Source of the DNA: an uncultured Clostridia bacterium
GTDB lineage: Bacteria > Bacillota > Clostridia > Oscillospirales > Acutalibacteraceae
Assembly: GCA_947627725.1 (NCBI GenBank)
Contig: CANQXE010000014.1
Coordinates: 1 to 64,000, forward strand
Length of the DNA: 64,000 bases
Direction of reading: 5' to 3'
Part shown: one piece after another, positions 1 to 9,681 of the stretch
Layout: each line of letters starts with the position of its first letter
How positions within the stretch are numbered: the first letter of the stretch is position 1
Translations under genes and position numbers: made by a program
The notes under the pieces: model-generated
Seen by the model: the letters and a program-made list of their open reading frames with translations, nothing else
What the model was told of the DNA's origin: nothing
Databases searched by the model: none

Positions 1-16
1 CAGTTGAATTCAACTG
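1..16. repeat. 16-bp perfect palindrome at window edge
   Basis: The first 16 bases, CAGTTGAATTCAACTG, are a perfect inverted repeat. It may continue left of the window, so its full size and role cannot be judged. It lies about 65 bp downstream of the stop of the minus-strand transporter gene and has no T-run on either visible side, so it is not an obvious terminator. Confidence 0.4.
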
Positions 17-80
17 TTCGGTTCCTTATCTCGACTTTTATTTTATTCCCTCTACCCCAACATTTGACATTGAGCCATAA

Positions 81-1565
81 TTATTTTTGCGTGACATATG
101 GGGAAAGTCCCGATTCCTTTTCACCGAGCCTTCGTGCCTTCAGGTCACTTTCAACTATAGCTCTCTTTTCCTTATTATATCTTATAAACAAGAGGGGTAT
201 GATATAAAGCACACTCGCTATTGCGGGGGTAAGAATAACAAGAGGCCATATCCATTTGTCAAACATAGCGGTCTGTGTACCGACATAAACCTGTGCGTTA
301 TCAATCGCCCTGTATCCGAGAATGGATAAAGCAAGGGTTGCGAGCCCCGACGTTATACCGCTTGAAATTTTTGTAAAAGACGTCTGGACGGAAAAGGTAA
401 TACCCTCGGTACGCTTTCCTGTTTTCCACTCCATATAGTCGATACTGTCGCAGAAAATGGATGTCTGCGCAATTGACGACGCACCGGAGGGAAGACTTCC
501 GATACCGATTATAAGCATCGCAATCCACAATCTCTTGCCCTCAAAGCCGACAAAATACGCAATTACACGTACAATGATATTTACTATCTGAATAAGAATA
601 AGCACATTGACATAACCGCCGAGCCATTTTTTAAGCTTATCGGCAAGCATCATACCTATAAAGCTCGGAACGGTTGTCAGCGCAAAATAAAGCGTTGTCA
701 GTCCGAGCGCACCGATAATACCGCTGAGAGCGTTGTTACCAAGAAAATCACCCGGTATTTCGTATTTAAAGAAATATGTAACAAGACTCGCGCCGAATCC
801 GAGTGAGCCGAAAAGGTTTGAAAGCGTCACGAGAAGAAGCATTTTATTTTTAAATAAAAGCGAAAAGCTCTCCGCAAGTGACGACTGGCGGTCAGTCAGA
901 TTTACGCATACACGCTCCTGCGTCTTATAACAGCGATAGCTCAGCATTGCGCCGCCGAGACCGAAAATCACAGCAAAGACGAGAGTTACAAGAGCCATAC
1001 TGAAGCCTTTAGCGTTTGCTATCATTTCAAGCACCATAGGAATAACGGTGCTCAAAACACCGAACAGACAGCTTCCGATAGTTCTTGCCCACTGCACAAA
1101 ACGGTCACGCTCATTAGAGTTCGGTGACGCCATTGCCGTAATTCCCCATACAGCGACGTCCTGAACGGTATACGCCAAATCCCAGCAGATATATATAATT
1201 ACAAAATATGACACTCTGAGCCAGAGCAAATCCTCAGCAGTGGAAAAAACCAAAAACAGTAAAACAGTAAAGACGCTTACGGGCAATGGCGTATACTTTA
1301 AAAACGGTCTCAGCTTTTCACCGTTTTTAAAAGTGTGACGGTCGATAAAGGAACCTACAATCGGATCGTTTACGCCGTCCCAGACCTTCATCACAATCAA
1401 AAGAACGGATACAACTGCCGCCGGAAACATTGCGATATCAGTCATAAAATATGTAAAAAATGATGCCCCTATAAGCGAATAGACCATATTCTGACCTGAA
1501 AGTCCGATTAAAAAATCCGCCGTTTCTTTTTTTGAAATATATCTTTTTTCCTGCAAAGCGTCCAT
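81..1565 (-). CDS. GPH-family (glycoside-pentoside-hexuronide) sugar:cation symporter
   Basis: Predicted 494-aa polytopic permease of the MFS-related GPH/MelB family, which imports glycosides, pentosides or uronates with a cation. About 12 hydrophobic segments are visible. The N-terminal loop with 'DPIVGSFIDRH' fits the conserved GPH cytoplasmic motif, and 'GIGSLPSGASSIAQTS' is typical of the second half. The ORF track starts 24 codons early; I choose the ATG at 1565 because AGAGGTG lies just upstream and MDALQEKRYISKKE begins the family homology. It is monocistronic here. Substrate cannot be read from sequence; the uxaC-kdgK-kdgA operon elsewhere in the window makes a uronate or oligouronide plausible, but that is inference only. 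Confidence 0.85.
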   Translation of the reverse strand: MDALQEKRYISKKETADFLIGLSGQNMVYSLIGASFFTYFMTDIAMFPAAVVSVLLIVMKVWDGVNDPIVGSFIDRHTFKNGEKLRPFLKYTPLPVSVFTVLLFLVFSTAEDLLWLRVSYFVIIYICWDLAYTVQDVAVWGITAMASPNSNERDRFVQWARTIGSCLFGVLSTVIPMVLEMIANAKGFSMALVTLVFAVIFGLGGAMLSYRCYKTQERVCVNLTDRQSSLAESFSLLFKNKMLLLVTLSNLFGSLGFGASLVTYFFKYEIPGDFLGNNALSGIIGALGLTTLYFALTTVPSFIGMMLADKLKKWLGGYVNVLILIQIVNIIVRVIAYFVGFEGKRLWIAMLIIGIGSLPSGASSIAQTSIFCDSIDYMEWKTGKRTEGITFSVQTSFTKISSGITSGLATLALSILGYRAIDNAQVYVGTQTAMFDKWIWPLVILTPAIASVLYIIPLLFIRYNKEKRAIVESDLKARRLGEKESGLSPYVTQK

Positions 1566-1795
1566 AATTTTCACCTCTATTTCTATTATACAATACTTGT
1601 TTGCTGAAATAAAGATGTAAATTATTTGAAAGAGCAAATTGACTTTATATCATAAATTAACCTAATCTTCATATTTACTATATATACATATATATTTACA
1701 AATTCTTATTTTATGATATAATATAAAAAATTTGGTTTTTCTATCTTACTTAAATTATAAAAAGAAAGTAAATTAAAAAAATACGGAGAGAAAAT

Positions 1796-3331
1796 ATGAA
1801 ATACAACAAAAAAATTCTTAACATTACAGCTTTTATATTAAGCATTGCTTTTATCGGCTTTATAATGTGCTGCGTAGGATATTCTCTTGATGACTGGGCA
1901 TGGGGAGCCTCCGTAGGCGAAGAGAGATTATCCTCAATGTTTGCGGGCTATAACGGCAGATATCTTGGTAATTTTTTAGTTATCATTATGTCAAAATATA
2001 ATATAATAAAAATTTTAATAATGACTTTTTTTACCGCAGTTACTGCATATGCCGTGTACTGCCTTGTCGACAAATCAAAATTTTATCTGTACTTTACGGC
2101 GTTATTGCTTTTATTTCTAATGCCAAAGGAAATGTTTTCACAGACACTCGGATGGGCGTCAGGATTTTCAAACTATGTTCCGCCTATTATGCTGACAGTC
2201 ATTTATTTGTGCATGATAAAAAATATTTTTGAAGAGCAAAAACCTGTGTACAATAAATTCACACCTGTCCTTACACTGCTCATAGGTATAAGTTCAGGTT
2301 TGTTTATGGAAAATGTTACCCTGTTTAATCTGGCATTGGGCTTTGTGGTTATTGTTTTTACATTTATCAGATTTAAGAAAGTCTATATTTCCCATTCTGC
2401 TTATTTGCTTGGCGCGGTAATCGGTTCGGTTATTATGTTCTCAAATTCAGCATACCGTATAATTTCATCAGGCAGCGACGATTACAGAAGTATAGGCGGA
2501 GATAATACGTCACTTTTAAAAACAGTTTTTGAAAATTTAAAGCTGATATATAAATTTTTGTTTGAACAGTGCTTACTGCTTTGGATAATAATATGTATCG
2601 CCGCACTGATATTATCATTTTTACACTTGAAAAATAATAAACCGTCTAAGGTCAACCGTTTTCTGACATTACTGTCTTCATCAGTAATACTGTCTTTTGC
2701 AGTTATAAGTGTGTTAACCAAGGTGAACACACAGTGGACAGAAGTATTTAATTCAGCAAATGAGGGGTTTGCGGCAAAGGTAAATTTTGTACTTGCGGGA
2801 TTAGTGCTTCTGGCATTATTTATAACTCCTCTGCTGTGCATAAACGATAAATTATCCGCTCTTAAAACCGCGTCGTTTATCGGATTAGCCTGTGTTGTAA
2901 CCGCTCCGCTTTTCGTTATAACGCCGATAAACTCAAGGTGCCTATTTTCCGCATATGTATTTTTAGCTGTATATGCGATTTCAATTATTAATCATATTGC
3001 TTCTTCAGTGAATTATTGTTTCGTAAAAAATTCAGCGGCGCTTTTGCTGACGGCCGCATGCTTTATAACTGCTTTTTATTACGGAACATTATACCACCGC
3101 ATACATTCTTTTTATAATGAAAGAATGGAGTATGTTTATGAACAGATTGATGATAATAAAAAAGAAATAGATTTACCTAAATATCCAAAATATACAGCTT
3201 CATATGTATACTTCGGCACTCCTTCGGATGATACGATGTGGGAAAAAAGATTCAAGGATTTTTATAATATTGATGAAAAAATTAATTTTACTCCCGTAAA
3301 TTACCGTGATTATAAAGAAAAAAATAAGTAA
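1796..3331 (+). CDS. Polytopic membrane protein, surface-glycan type (DUF6056-like)
   Basis: A 511-aa integral membrane protein with roughly 10-12 hydrophobic segments and a short soluble C-terminus rich in Lys, Asp and Tyr. The N-terminal loop after the first membrane segment carries 'DDWAWG' and 'YNGRYLGN', an acidic-aromatic extracytoplasmic motif of the type found in GT-C-like or DUF6056 membrane proteins that modify cell-surface glycans. The start follows GGAGAG with good spacing. It converges on the GT2/TagF-like gene across a shared terminator, which supports but does not prove a cell-envelope role. No catalytic assignment is possible. Confidence 0.6.
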   Translation: MKYNKKILNITAFILSIAFIGFIMCCVGYSLDDWAWGASVGEERLSSMFAGYNGRYLGNFLVIIMSKYNIIKILIMTFFTAVTAYAVYCLVDKSKFYLYFTALLLLFLMPKEMFSQTLGWASGFSNYVPPIMLTVIYLCMIKNIFEEQKPVYNKFTPVLTLLIGISSGLFMENVTLFNLALGFVVIVFTFIRFKKVYISHSAYLLGAVIGSVIMFSNSAYRIISSGSDDYRSIGGDNTSLLKTVFENLKLIYKFLFEQCLLLWIIICIAALILSFLHLKNNKPSKVNRFLTLLSSSVILSFAVISVLTKVNTQWTEVFNSANEGFAAKVNFVLAGLVLLALFITPLLCINDKLSALKTASFIGLACVVTAPLFVITPINSRCLFSAYVFLAVYAISIINHIASSVNYCFVKNSAALLLTAACFITAFYYGTLYHRIHSFYNERMEYVYEQIDDNKKEIDLPKYPKYTASYVYFGTPSDDTMWEKRFKDFYNIDEKINFTPVNYRDYKEKNK

Positions 3332-3361
3332 TCAGGCATTTGAATTTAAACAGATAGTTAT

Positions 3362-3409
3362 AGACAAAAGGGGGCAGTCTCACAGCAGTGAGGCAGCCCC
3401 CTTTGTCTA
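3362..3409. terminator. Bidirectional hairpin between convergent genes
   Basis: A strong stem of GACAAA..GGGGGC against GCCCCC-TTTGTC, with an inner CTCAC/GTGAG arm and AGCA loop, lies between the convergent membrane-protein and GT2/TagF genes. It reaches into the TAG stop of the minus-strand gene. Its apex resembles the terminator at 40344-40381. Confidence 0.75.
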
Positions 3410-6400
3410 TTTTGATTTTAAAACCTTTCTCACAATTTGCTCACAGGAATCGGCACTTTCATATGTCAGATATTTTTCATGAAAAGCTTTTATTCTGTCC
3501 TTACATTTTTCCGTTTCCTCATCAATATTCAATATTGAATCAATGACCTCATCCGTATCATAGAGAATCGGTCCCGGAGCCTCTTTCCTGAAATCCACAT
3601 AAAGCCCTCTTAGATTATTGCAATATTCATCTATATCATATGCGAAGAAAAGCATAGGCTTATTAAGCAGAGCAAAATCAAACATTACGGAAGAATAATC
3701 GGTTATAAGAATATCCGCAATCCTATAAAGATCTTCAACATATCTGTAGTTATTCATATCAAAAATAAATTCATTATCGGCAGGAATTTTGTATCCTTTA
3801 GAACAAAAATGGTGAAGTCTTACAAGGATAACATACTCTTCACTGAGTTTTTGGCGCATCATATCCAAATCAAGCTGCATATCAAAGTTGTTTTTAACTC
3901 TCCATGTCGGAGTGTAAAGTACAATTTTTTTATTAAAAGGTATGCCGAGGTTTTCCTTAATTTTATTTATTTTTTGCGCACTGCTGTCAAAAAGCTTGTC
4001 CGTTCTCGGATAACCTGTCCTTAAAATTTCGCAATCGCATTTAAAGCAGGAATAAGCCTTATCCTCCATGAATTTACCCTGAACAATCAAATAATTCCAT
4101 CTGAGGTTTTTCTTGATGTACAGTTCTTTCATATAATCGGTAGGAAAATCGCCCTCAACATCAAGACCAAGTGTTTTAAGAGGCGTTCCGTGCATTGTCT
4201 GAATTTCTATCTGACCGTCACGTTTTACATAACCGTCCTCAAAATTAACATTATTAACAAAATATTTTGCTGTCGCAAGATAATGATAATATTCCTGGGA
4301 GCCTCTGCGCACTCTTATACCCCTGCCCTTAACAGGAGTCCGCTCGTCAGTAAGGGACCAGATACACTGATATTCCGGATAATTTTTATCAATATACTCA
4401 TAAAGCGCCTGCGGATTACAACTGTATTTTGAACCCCACATTGACTCAAATACAATCTGCTTTTCATTAATAGGCTCTTCCCTGTATTTGGGATAGTTTT
4501 TGAATGTAAGCTCCTGTCTTTTTGAAAGAGTATTCTCATCCTCTCTCCAAACGCTCTTAAGGCGAAGCTTAACAGTGCCCGTTACAAATCTGTAAAACTC
4601 AAGCTCAAGAGTATCATCAATTTTCATTTTGATATTGAAATGCTTTTCGCGGTAAATCATATCGCGTAATACACTGCCGTCCGGCAAAATGTATTCAATA
4701 TATACATCTCTGTAACCGTTGTAAAAATTCCTGTTGATTTTTTTACTGTTAAAGTTAATTATAAATCTGCATATTGCTTTGCCCCTTTTATGGGAGCATA
4801 TTGACTTAGCAAGAATAACTTTCTCTTTCGTTATGGCGTCATCTACACAAATATACGCTTTTTTGGCTTTAGCTATTTCTTCGTTTGAACCTTCGGCAAC
4901 GGTTTCCATTGCGACAAAATTATATTTCTCCGCAACTCTTTTAAGAACAGAGGCTCTCTCCTCAAATCTTAAGAGGACGAAATTTGTCCGTGTAGTCTGC
5001 ACCAAAGAAACTCTCGACGGCAAAGAAATCACCTGAGAGTACTTTTTTTGATGAAGGAGTCTGTCCGTGTCGCCGTTTAACTTCTCAATATACAAGGAAT
5101 AATTAATTCCATTTTCAAAAGCGGTACAGTCCGTGCTGAAATGCGTTTCATCATTTCTTTTAAATTCTATCTGGTTATCTGAATTGTTTTCTTTCGCAAA
5201 AATTCTGTTTGCGGGAGCGTCAAGCACGCAGCTTAGCATATTATCCTTAAATGAAATATCGGCCGCAAAAACCTCCTCATTATTAATAAAAAGCTGAAAT
5301 TCATCAAGATAAGAATACTTGGGAACAACTCTTGTTCTGTCGACAAAAAATGTTTTGTTTTTTGATTTTCTTTTGACATCGTAGCTGACGGAATTTAAGA
5401 ATAAACTTCCCTTCTTAAGCCTGTTTTCATATTCGATATAAATTCTGTTAGTCCCCTGGTATTTTTCCTTTACCGCATTTATTATATTGTTATTAATGGT
5501 AATCATATATCCGACGCCGTCATAATTGTACTTGGATACCTTCTTGGTCGTCTTATCGATATAATATCCCCAGTCAGCAGTTAAATCACGATAACGTCCG
5601 CGCTTTACACTGAGAGGATACTTTTCATTTGTTATATCATTATAAAGATATGCCTTTATGCTCTGTTCCTCAAAATTACTAATATTAAGACGGCTTTGAA
5701 AAATATGCGCGTAAATACTTATACTTCCGCCTTTAACTATAACATTATCAATAGCATTATTTGGCTCAATGTTACGCAAATCATCAGTAATATTTCTTTT
5801 ATTTATTGTAAATAAATCATCGGGAAGGTCAATGTAAAATTCACCGTCCTTTTCATTAACCGGAGCGGCATAGTATCCGTTTTTTTCATAATCAAGCAGC
5901 TTGATGAGGGCATTGAGATTATTATCCATAATATATCTGTATTTCTGCTGATTAATTATTGCTAATGATTCAAAAACGCTCTCATCGACAGAAGAATTTA
6001 TATAATCTCTAATAATACTTAAAATTTTTTCTGCCCGCTCTACAGATACTTTTACACACTGATAAATAAAAATTGAAAGGTCAATTTCAAGGTGCTTCGC
6101 CTTCTGAAGCTTTTTCAGATTCTCTTCGCTTACATTTTTATCAAAAAACTCGTCAAGCATCTTCATAACAGTGATTCTGTCATTCAGATTTGTCATATCC
6201 GATGCGTTCTGCGTTATTGACTTTGAAACGCCGTCACGCACCCGCCAGAGATAACCCACACTGTTTACAACAGAAACATTGTTTGCAAAATAATGCATAG
6301 GGATAGTTACCGGAATATCTTCATAGAGAATGTTTTCAGGAAACTGAAAGTTATGATTCAGATAAAACGAGTGTAATATCAGCTTGTTCCATGAAGTTGT

Positions 6401-6877
6401 ATCATACAAAAGATTTGGTTTTTTAGTTATATGTGTTACACTTTCGGTATCGGTAAACACCTTTTTATGAAGGCTTGACTGCCACGATTTTTTTGAGTTG
6501 AACCTCGCTACGTTACAGATGGTTAAATCGCTGCCGTTTTTTTCAGCAGCGCAAAACATCTTCTCATAGGCGTCCTGCACAACAATATCGTCCGAATCCA
6601 CAAACGCAATATATTTTCCGTTTGCCATAGTTACAGCGTAATTTCTGGCGTGACCTAATCCGCTGTTTTCAATACGTTCATAATAAAAATGATCATATTT
6701 TTCAGCATATTCCCTGGCGATTTCTCCGCTTCTGTCTGTAGACCCGTCATCAATCATAATAACCTCAAGGTTATTCTTTGTTTGATTTAAAACGCTGTTA
6801 AGGCAAGCCGCAATATATTTCTCAACATTATATATCGGGATTATTACACTTATATCAGGTGCGTTTTCTGAATGCAT
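3407..6877 (-). CDS. Bifunctional GT2 glycosyltransferase / CDP-glycerol glycerophosphotransferase (TagF-like)
   Basis: A 1,156-aa protein with two recognisable catalytic regions. Residues about 8-220 are a GT-A fold family 2 glycosyltransferase ('DISVIIPIYNVEKYI', 'DDGSTDRS', metal-binding 'DSDD'). Residues about 790-1150 match the CDP-glycerol:poly(glycerophosphate) glycerophosphotransferase family ('MHGTPLKTLG', 'YTPTWR', 'ITDYSSVMFDFALLNKP'). The roughly 550-aa middle is beta-rich and unrecognised. It probably builds a teichoic-acid-like or glycerol-phosphate-decorated surface polymer at the inner membrane face. I start at MHSENAP (6877) rather than 6907 because GAAGGAG is 8 nt upstream; the 6907 ATG lacks this. 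It stands alone, away from any complete glycan cluster. Confidence 0.85.
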   Translation of the reverse strand: MHSENAPDISVIIPIYNVEKYIAACLNSVLNQTKNNLEVIMIDDGSTDRSGEIAREYAEKYDHFYYERIENSGLGHARNYAVTMANGKYIAFVDSDDIVVQDAYEKMFCAAEKNGSDLTICNVARFNSKKSWQSSLHKKVFTDTESVTHITKKPNLLYDTTSWNKLILHSFYLNHNFQFPENILYEDIPVTIPMHYFANNVSVVNSVGYLWRVRDGVSKSITQNASDMTNLNDRITVMKMLDEFFDKNVSEENLKKLQKAKHLEIDLSIFIYQCVKVSVERAEKILSIIRDYINSSVDESVFESLAIINQQKYRYIMDNNLNALIKLLDYEKNGYYAAPVNEKDGEFYIDLPDDLFTINKRNITDDLRNIEPNNAIDNVIVKGGSISIYAHIFQSRLNISNFEEQSIKAYLYNDITNEKYPLSVKRGRYRDLTADWGYYIDKTTKKVSKYNYDGVGYMITINNNIINAVKEKYQGTNRIYIEYENRLKKGSLFLNSVSYDVKRKSKNKTFFVDRTRVVPKYSYLDEFQLFINNEEVFAADISFKDNMLSCVLDAPANRIFAKENNSDNQIEFKRNDETHFSTDCTAFENGINYSLYIEKLNGDTDRLLHQKKYSQVISLPSRVSLVQTTRTNFVLLRFEERASVLKRVAEKYNFVAMETVAEGSNEEIAKAKKAYICVDDAITKEKVILAKSICSHKRGKAICRFIINFNSKKINRNFYNGYRDVYIEYILPDGSVLRDMIYREKHFNIKMKIDDTLELEFYRFVTGTVKLRLKSVWREDENTLSKRQELTFKNYPKYREEPINEKQIVFESMWGSKYSCNPQALYEYIDKNYPEYQCIWSLTDERTPVKGRGIRVRRGSQEYYHYLATAKYFVNNVNFEDGYVKRDGQIEIQTMHGTPLKTLGLDVEGDFPTDYMKELYIKKNLRWNYLIVQGKFMEDKAYSCFKCDCEILRTGYPRTDKLFDSSAQKINKIKENLGIPFNKKIVLYTPTWRVKNNFDMQLDLDMMRQKLSEEYVILVRLHHFCSKGYKIPADNEFIFDMNNYRYVEDLYRIADILITDYSSVMFDFALLNKPMLFFAYDIDEYCNNLRGLYVDFRKEAPGPILYDTDEVIDSILNIDEETEKCKDRIKAFHEKYLTYESADSCEQIVRKVLKSK

Positions 6878-7150
6878 AAATAATTCTCCTTCATTAAAGT
6901 CCGTCATTCACAATACAAACTAATTGGTAAAAATTATAATATCAAATAATATACAAATAACAGTAACCACTCTCAAGCTTATTATTTGTTATTATTAAAC
7001 CGTCTAATCTCTTAAAATATTAATCAGTTTTAAAAGGCACATAAAATAACGCTTTTATCACTTTCTAAACTATAATATTATTTTATTTTACATTATATTT
7101 TTTAAATTATATCACAATAAATATCACTTTTCAACAAAAGCACATAAAAA
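6878..7150. other. AT-rich intergenic region, no gene seen
   Basis: About 270 bp of very AT-rich sequence between the GT2/TagF gene and the ferredoxin terminator. It should hold the promoter of the minus-strand GT2/TagF gene, but I cannot single out one convincing -35/-10 pair. No ORF with a ribosome binding site was found. Confidence 0.5.
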
Positions 7151-7186
7151 ACGGGTTATCTCAAATAAGGCTTTGAGATAACCCGT
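7151..7186 (-). terminator. Rho-independent terminator of the ferredoxin gene
   Basis: A perfect 15-bp stem ACGGGTTATCTCAAA / TTTGAGATAACCCGT with a 6-nt loop. On the minus strand it is followed by a T6 run, as expected for termination of the ferredoxin transcript. Confidence 0.9.
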
Positions 7187-7206
7187 TTCATTTATGGATA
7201 TTTTTA

Positions 7207-7377
7207 TTATGCCTGTGCAGGAGCGCTTACAGGGCAAACACTTTCGCATGCGCCGCACTCAATACAAGTAGCGGCATCGATAACATACTTGCCGTCACCC
7301 TCTGAAATTGCGCTTACAGGACATTCGCCTGCACATGCGCCGCATGAAATACAATCCTCAGAAATTGCGTATGCCAT
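7207..7377 (-). CDS. Small 2[4Fe-4S] ferredoxin
   Basis: A 56-aa bacterial ferredoxin, a low-potential cytoplasmic electron carrier for clostridial redox enzymes such as pyruvate:ferredoxin oxidoreductase or hydrogenase. Two complete cluster motifs are visible: 'CISCGACAGECP' and 'CIECGACESVCP', each CxxCxxCxxxCP. The length matches clostridial-type ferredoxins of about 55 aa. The ORF track starts six codons upstream; the ATG at 7377 (MAYAISEDC) is preferred because GGGAGGTG sits at good spacing and family members begin MAYxI. It is monocistronic with its own strong terminator. Confidence 0.97.
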   Translation of the reverse strand: MAYAISEDCISCGACAGECPVSAISEGDGKYVIDAATCIECGACESVCPVSAPAQA

Positions 7378-7448
7378 TACAGATACACCTCCCACATCAA
7401 ACTTCTAAAACTAATATAACAGTATATCAGCAAAAAATCAAGCTATTT

Positions 7449-8297
7449 TTATTCTTTTGTCCTATTTTCTGTATGGTAATTTGAGTCACTGTTAACAGCT
7501 ATTACCTCTTCCCTGTCGACAACAACCGGCAGTCCCTCAGGCGACTTATCAAGCTGAACCTTCAGCTTGCCTGTAAGGAGAGATGCGTCAACAACAACTC
7601 CCCTGCCCTCGCGGCAATCAACAACCGTGCCTTTCTTAGGAGTAATCTTTTGCAGATACTCATATGAATTCTGCTCGTATTTTAAACAGCACATAAGTCT
7701 GCCGCATGTTCCGCTGATTTTACTCGGCGCAAGTGACAGTCCCTGATCCTTTGCCATTTTAATCGTAACCGAATGAAAATCATCAAGAAAGGTTGAACAG
7801 CAAAACGGTCTGCCGCAGATACCGAGACCGCCGAGAAGCCGGCTCTCATCACGCACGCCTATTTGTCTCAGCTCAATTCTTGTATGAAAATGCGAGCCTA
7901 AATCCTTGACAAGCTCTCTGAAATCAACTCTTCCGTCGGCTGTAAAATAAAAAATAATCTTTGATCTGTCAAAGGAATATTCAGCGTCAGTCAGATACAT
8001 TTCCAGATTATGCTCCTTTATTTTTTCAGCGCATACCGCAAGAGCATCTTTTTCAAGCTTTTTATTTTCCTCAAGGATTTTTAAATCCTCGTCTGTCGCA
8101 ATTCTTTTAACCGGCTTAAGCGGTGAAACGACCTCGCTGTCGTCAACCTCTTTTACGGCGCTTTGCGCCGCTCCGCACTCAATACCCTTTGAGGTTTCAA
8201 GCACAAGAGTCTGCCCTTTTTTTATATCAAGACCCTGCGGGTCAAAGTAATAGGTCTTGCCTGTGTCCTTAAAGCGAACACCAACAACCTTTGTCAT
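7449..8297 (-). CDS. ricT: PSP1-domain protein RicT (YaaT)
   Basis: A 282-aa PSP1-domain protein, orthologous to RicT/YaaT of the Bacillus subtilis Y-complex (RicA-RicF-RicT), which carries Fe-S clusters and stimulates RNase Y-dependent mRNA maturation and Spo0F phosphorylation. Cys-rich motifs 'CGRPFCCSTFLDDF' and 'GTCGRLMCCLKYE' are visible in the middle. It is the last gene of a darA-holB-ricT run matching the conserved yaaQ-(yaaR)-holB-yaaT order; yaaR is absent. The gap to holB is 16 bp, so co-transcription is very likely. Confidence 0.92.
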   Translation of the reverse strand: MTKVVGVRFKDTGKTYYFDPQGLDIKKGQTLVLETSKGIECGAAQSAVKEVDDSEVVSPLKPVKRIATDEDLKILEENKKLEKDALAVCAEKIKEHNLEMYLTDAEYSFDRSKIIFYFTADGRVDFRELVKDLGSHFHTRIELRQIGVRDESRLLGGLGICGRPFCCSTFLDDFHSVTIKMAKDQGLSLAPSKISGTCGRLMCCLKYEQNSYEYLQKITPKKGTVVDCREGRGVVVDASLLTGKLKVQLDKSPEGLPVVVDREEVIAVNSDSNYHTENRTKE

Positions 8298-8313
8298 TTA
8301 TGTATCCTCCATA

Positions 8314-9294
8314 TTATCTGCCGACAGCTTGTCTTAAGCTGTAACAGATTTTAGTAATCAGAATTGAATTATTTGAATTCATCAATGCCGTTTCCTTAAG
8401 TGTATCACAAACATTCATTAAGTCAATAAGTTTTTGCCTGGTAAGTTTTGTTTTTAACAGCCTTGCCGTTTCTCTTTGACCTGACAAAAAATCTCCGTTC
8501 TCTCTGTACGCAAGCGCGTCTCTGAAAATATTTTTTAAAAAATCGCATGCAAAAACGACAGCGTTCCTGTCCCTCTGAAATACGGAGCAGGCACATAAAA
8601 GCGAATACTCGCTGTCATTCACAAGCGCCCCGCAAATATCACAGCAAATCTGTGCAAGCTCATTCTGTTTTGAATCTGAAAAGCTGTCAATGGTTTTTCC
8701 TATATTGCCGTTAAAGGTTTCAAGGGCGCGTTTTGCCTCGCCATAACCGATATTTTCAAAATGAGATGAAATATATCCCGCTCCCTTGTCAATGTCAACA
8801 CTCTCAAGACTTACGACAACAGACCTTGAAATGACTGTTTCAAGAAGCATACTCTTGGACTGCGCCGTAAGAATAAAGACCACATATTGAGGCGGCTCCT
8901 CAAGCACCTTTAAAAGAGCGTTCTGCGCAGATATGCTCATACACTCCGCATTACCTAAAATATATATTTTAAATTCCGCCTCATTCGGCTGAACATACGC
9001 ATCCTTGACTATTTCCCGAATAACACTAACGTGAAATGAATTTGCTCCGCCCTGTGCGCTGTATTCAAATATATCGGGATGTATTCTCTCCTCAGCCTTA
9101 TGGCACTGAGCGCACTTCATACAGGGCTTTTCTTCTCCCCGACAAACAAGAGCCGTTGCCAGTGAACGCGCCAGTGTCCTTTTACCAAGACCCTGTTCGC
9201 CCTCAATAACAACAGCGTGAGGAAAGCGCTTGGTATCAATAAGATATCCAAGCTGTTCAATTATTCTTTCGTTTGAGATAAAATCTATTTTCAT
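8314..9294 (-). CDS. holB: DNA polymerase III delta' subunit (clamp loader)
   Basis: A 326-aa AAA+ protein of the clamp-loader delta' family, which with tau/gamma and delta loads the beta clamp on DNA. The N-terminus has a P-loop-like 'GEQGLGKRTLA' and a zinc module 'CRGEEKPCMKCAQC'. Further on, 'QNALLKVLEEPP' is the conserved sensor-region motif of delta' and gamma. The C-terminal part is divergent, as usual for firmicute HolB. It is separated from darA by one base and lies 16 bp from ricT, indicating translational coupling within the operon. Confidence 0.93.
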   Translation of the reverse strand: MKIDFISNERIIEQLGYLIDTKRFPHAVVIEGEQGLGKRTLARSLATALVCRGEEKPCMKCAQCHKAEERIHPDIFEYSAQGGANSFHVSVIREIVKDAYVQPNEAEFKIYILGNAECMSISAQNALLKVLEEPPQYVVFILTAQSKSMLLETVISRSVVVSLESVDIDKGAGYISSHFENIGYGEAKRALETFNGNIGKTIDSFSDSKQNELAQICCDICGALVNDSEYSLLCACSVFQRDRNAVVFACDFLKNIFRDALAYRENGDFLSGQRETARLLKTKLTRQKLIDLMNVCDTLKETALMNSNNSILITKICYSLRQAVGR

Positions 9295-9295
9295 A

Positions 9296-9619
9296 CTATA
9301 ACTTTTTGAATTGATCTACATCCACAACAAACGCAACCGCTCCGTATTCCTCCACGTCAACAGGCTTTTTGAGGAGGGAACCCTCTATTGTGCTTTCAAC
9401 CCCTGTTTTGCGAACAACGCGTTTTGTAACATTCTTTTTTAAAATACTGAAAAGTAAATCAACCTTATCGTCCTCAACACCGTAAAGAATGGTTGTGTGA
9501 CCGCCTTCTAAAAACTGACCTTCCGTTGAAACCTTTGTTGAAAAAAAGCCTTCTGCTCCTGTTGCCGCAAGAACTTTAGATAAATCCTTATTTGAAATAA
9601 TAACGATAACTAATTTCAT
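9296..9619 (-). CDS. darA: Cyclic-di-AMP receptor DarA (PstA/YaaQ)
   Basis: A 107-aa PII-like signalling protein that binds cyclic di-AMP as a trimer; its downstream effector is not settled in the family. 'MKLVIVIISNKDLSKVLAAL'-type N-terminal beta-alpha structure, the loop 'GFFSTKVSTEGQFLEGGHTT' and 'LLFSILKKN' are characteristic. The ORF track starts at a GTG three codons upstream; the ATG at 9619 is chosen from spacing to AAGGGTGG and family N-termini. First gene of darA-holB-ricT, with a clear promoter upstream. Confidence 0.93.
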   Translation of the reverse strand: MKLVIVIISNKDLSKVLAATGAEGFFSTKVSTEGQFLEGGHTTILYGVEDDKVDLLFSILKKNVTKRVVRKTGVESTIEGSLLKKPVDVEEYGAVAFVVDVDQFKKL

Positions 9620-9681
9620 ATGTACCACCCTTTAAAATATATTCCGTTCGACCCTCTTCTCATTCCATTCTTGCAGATATA

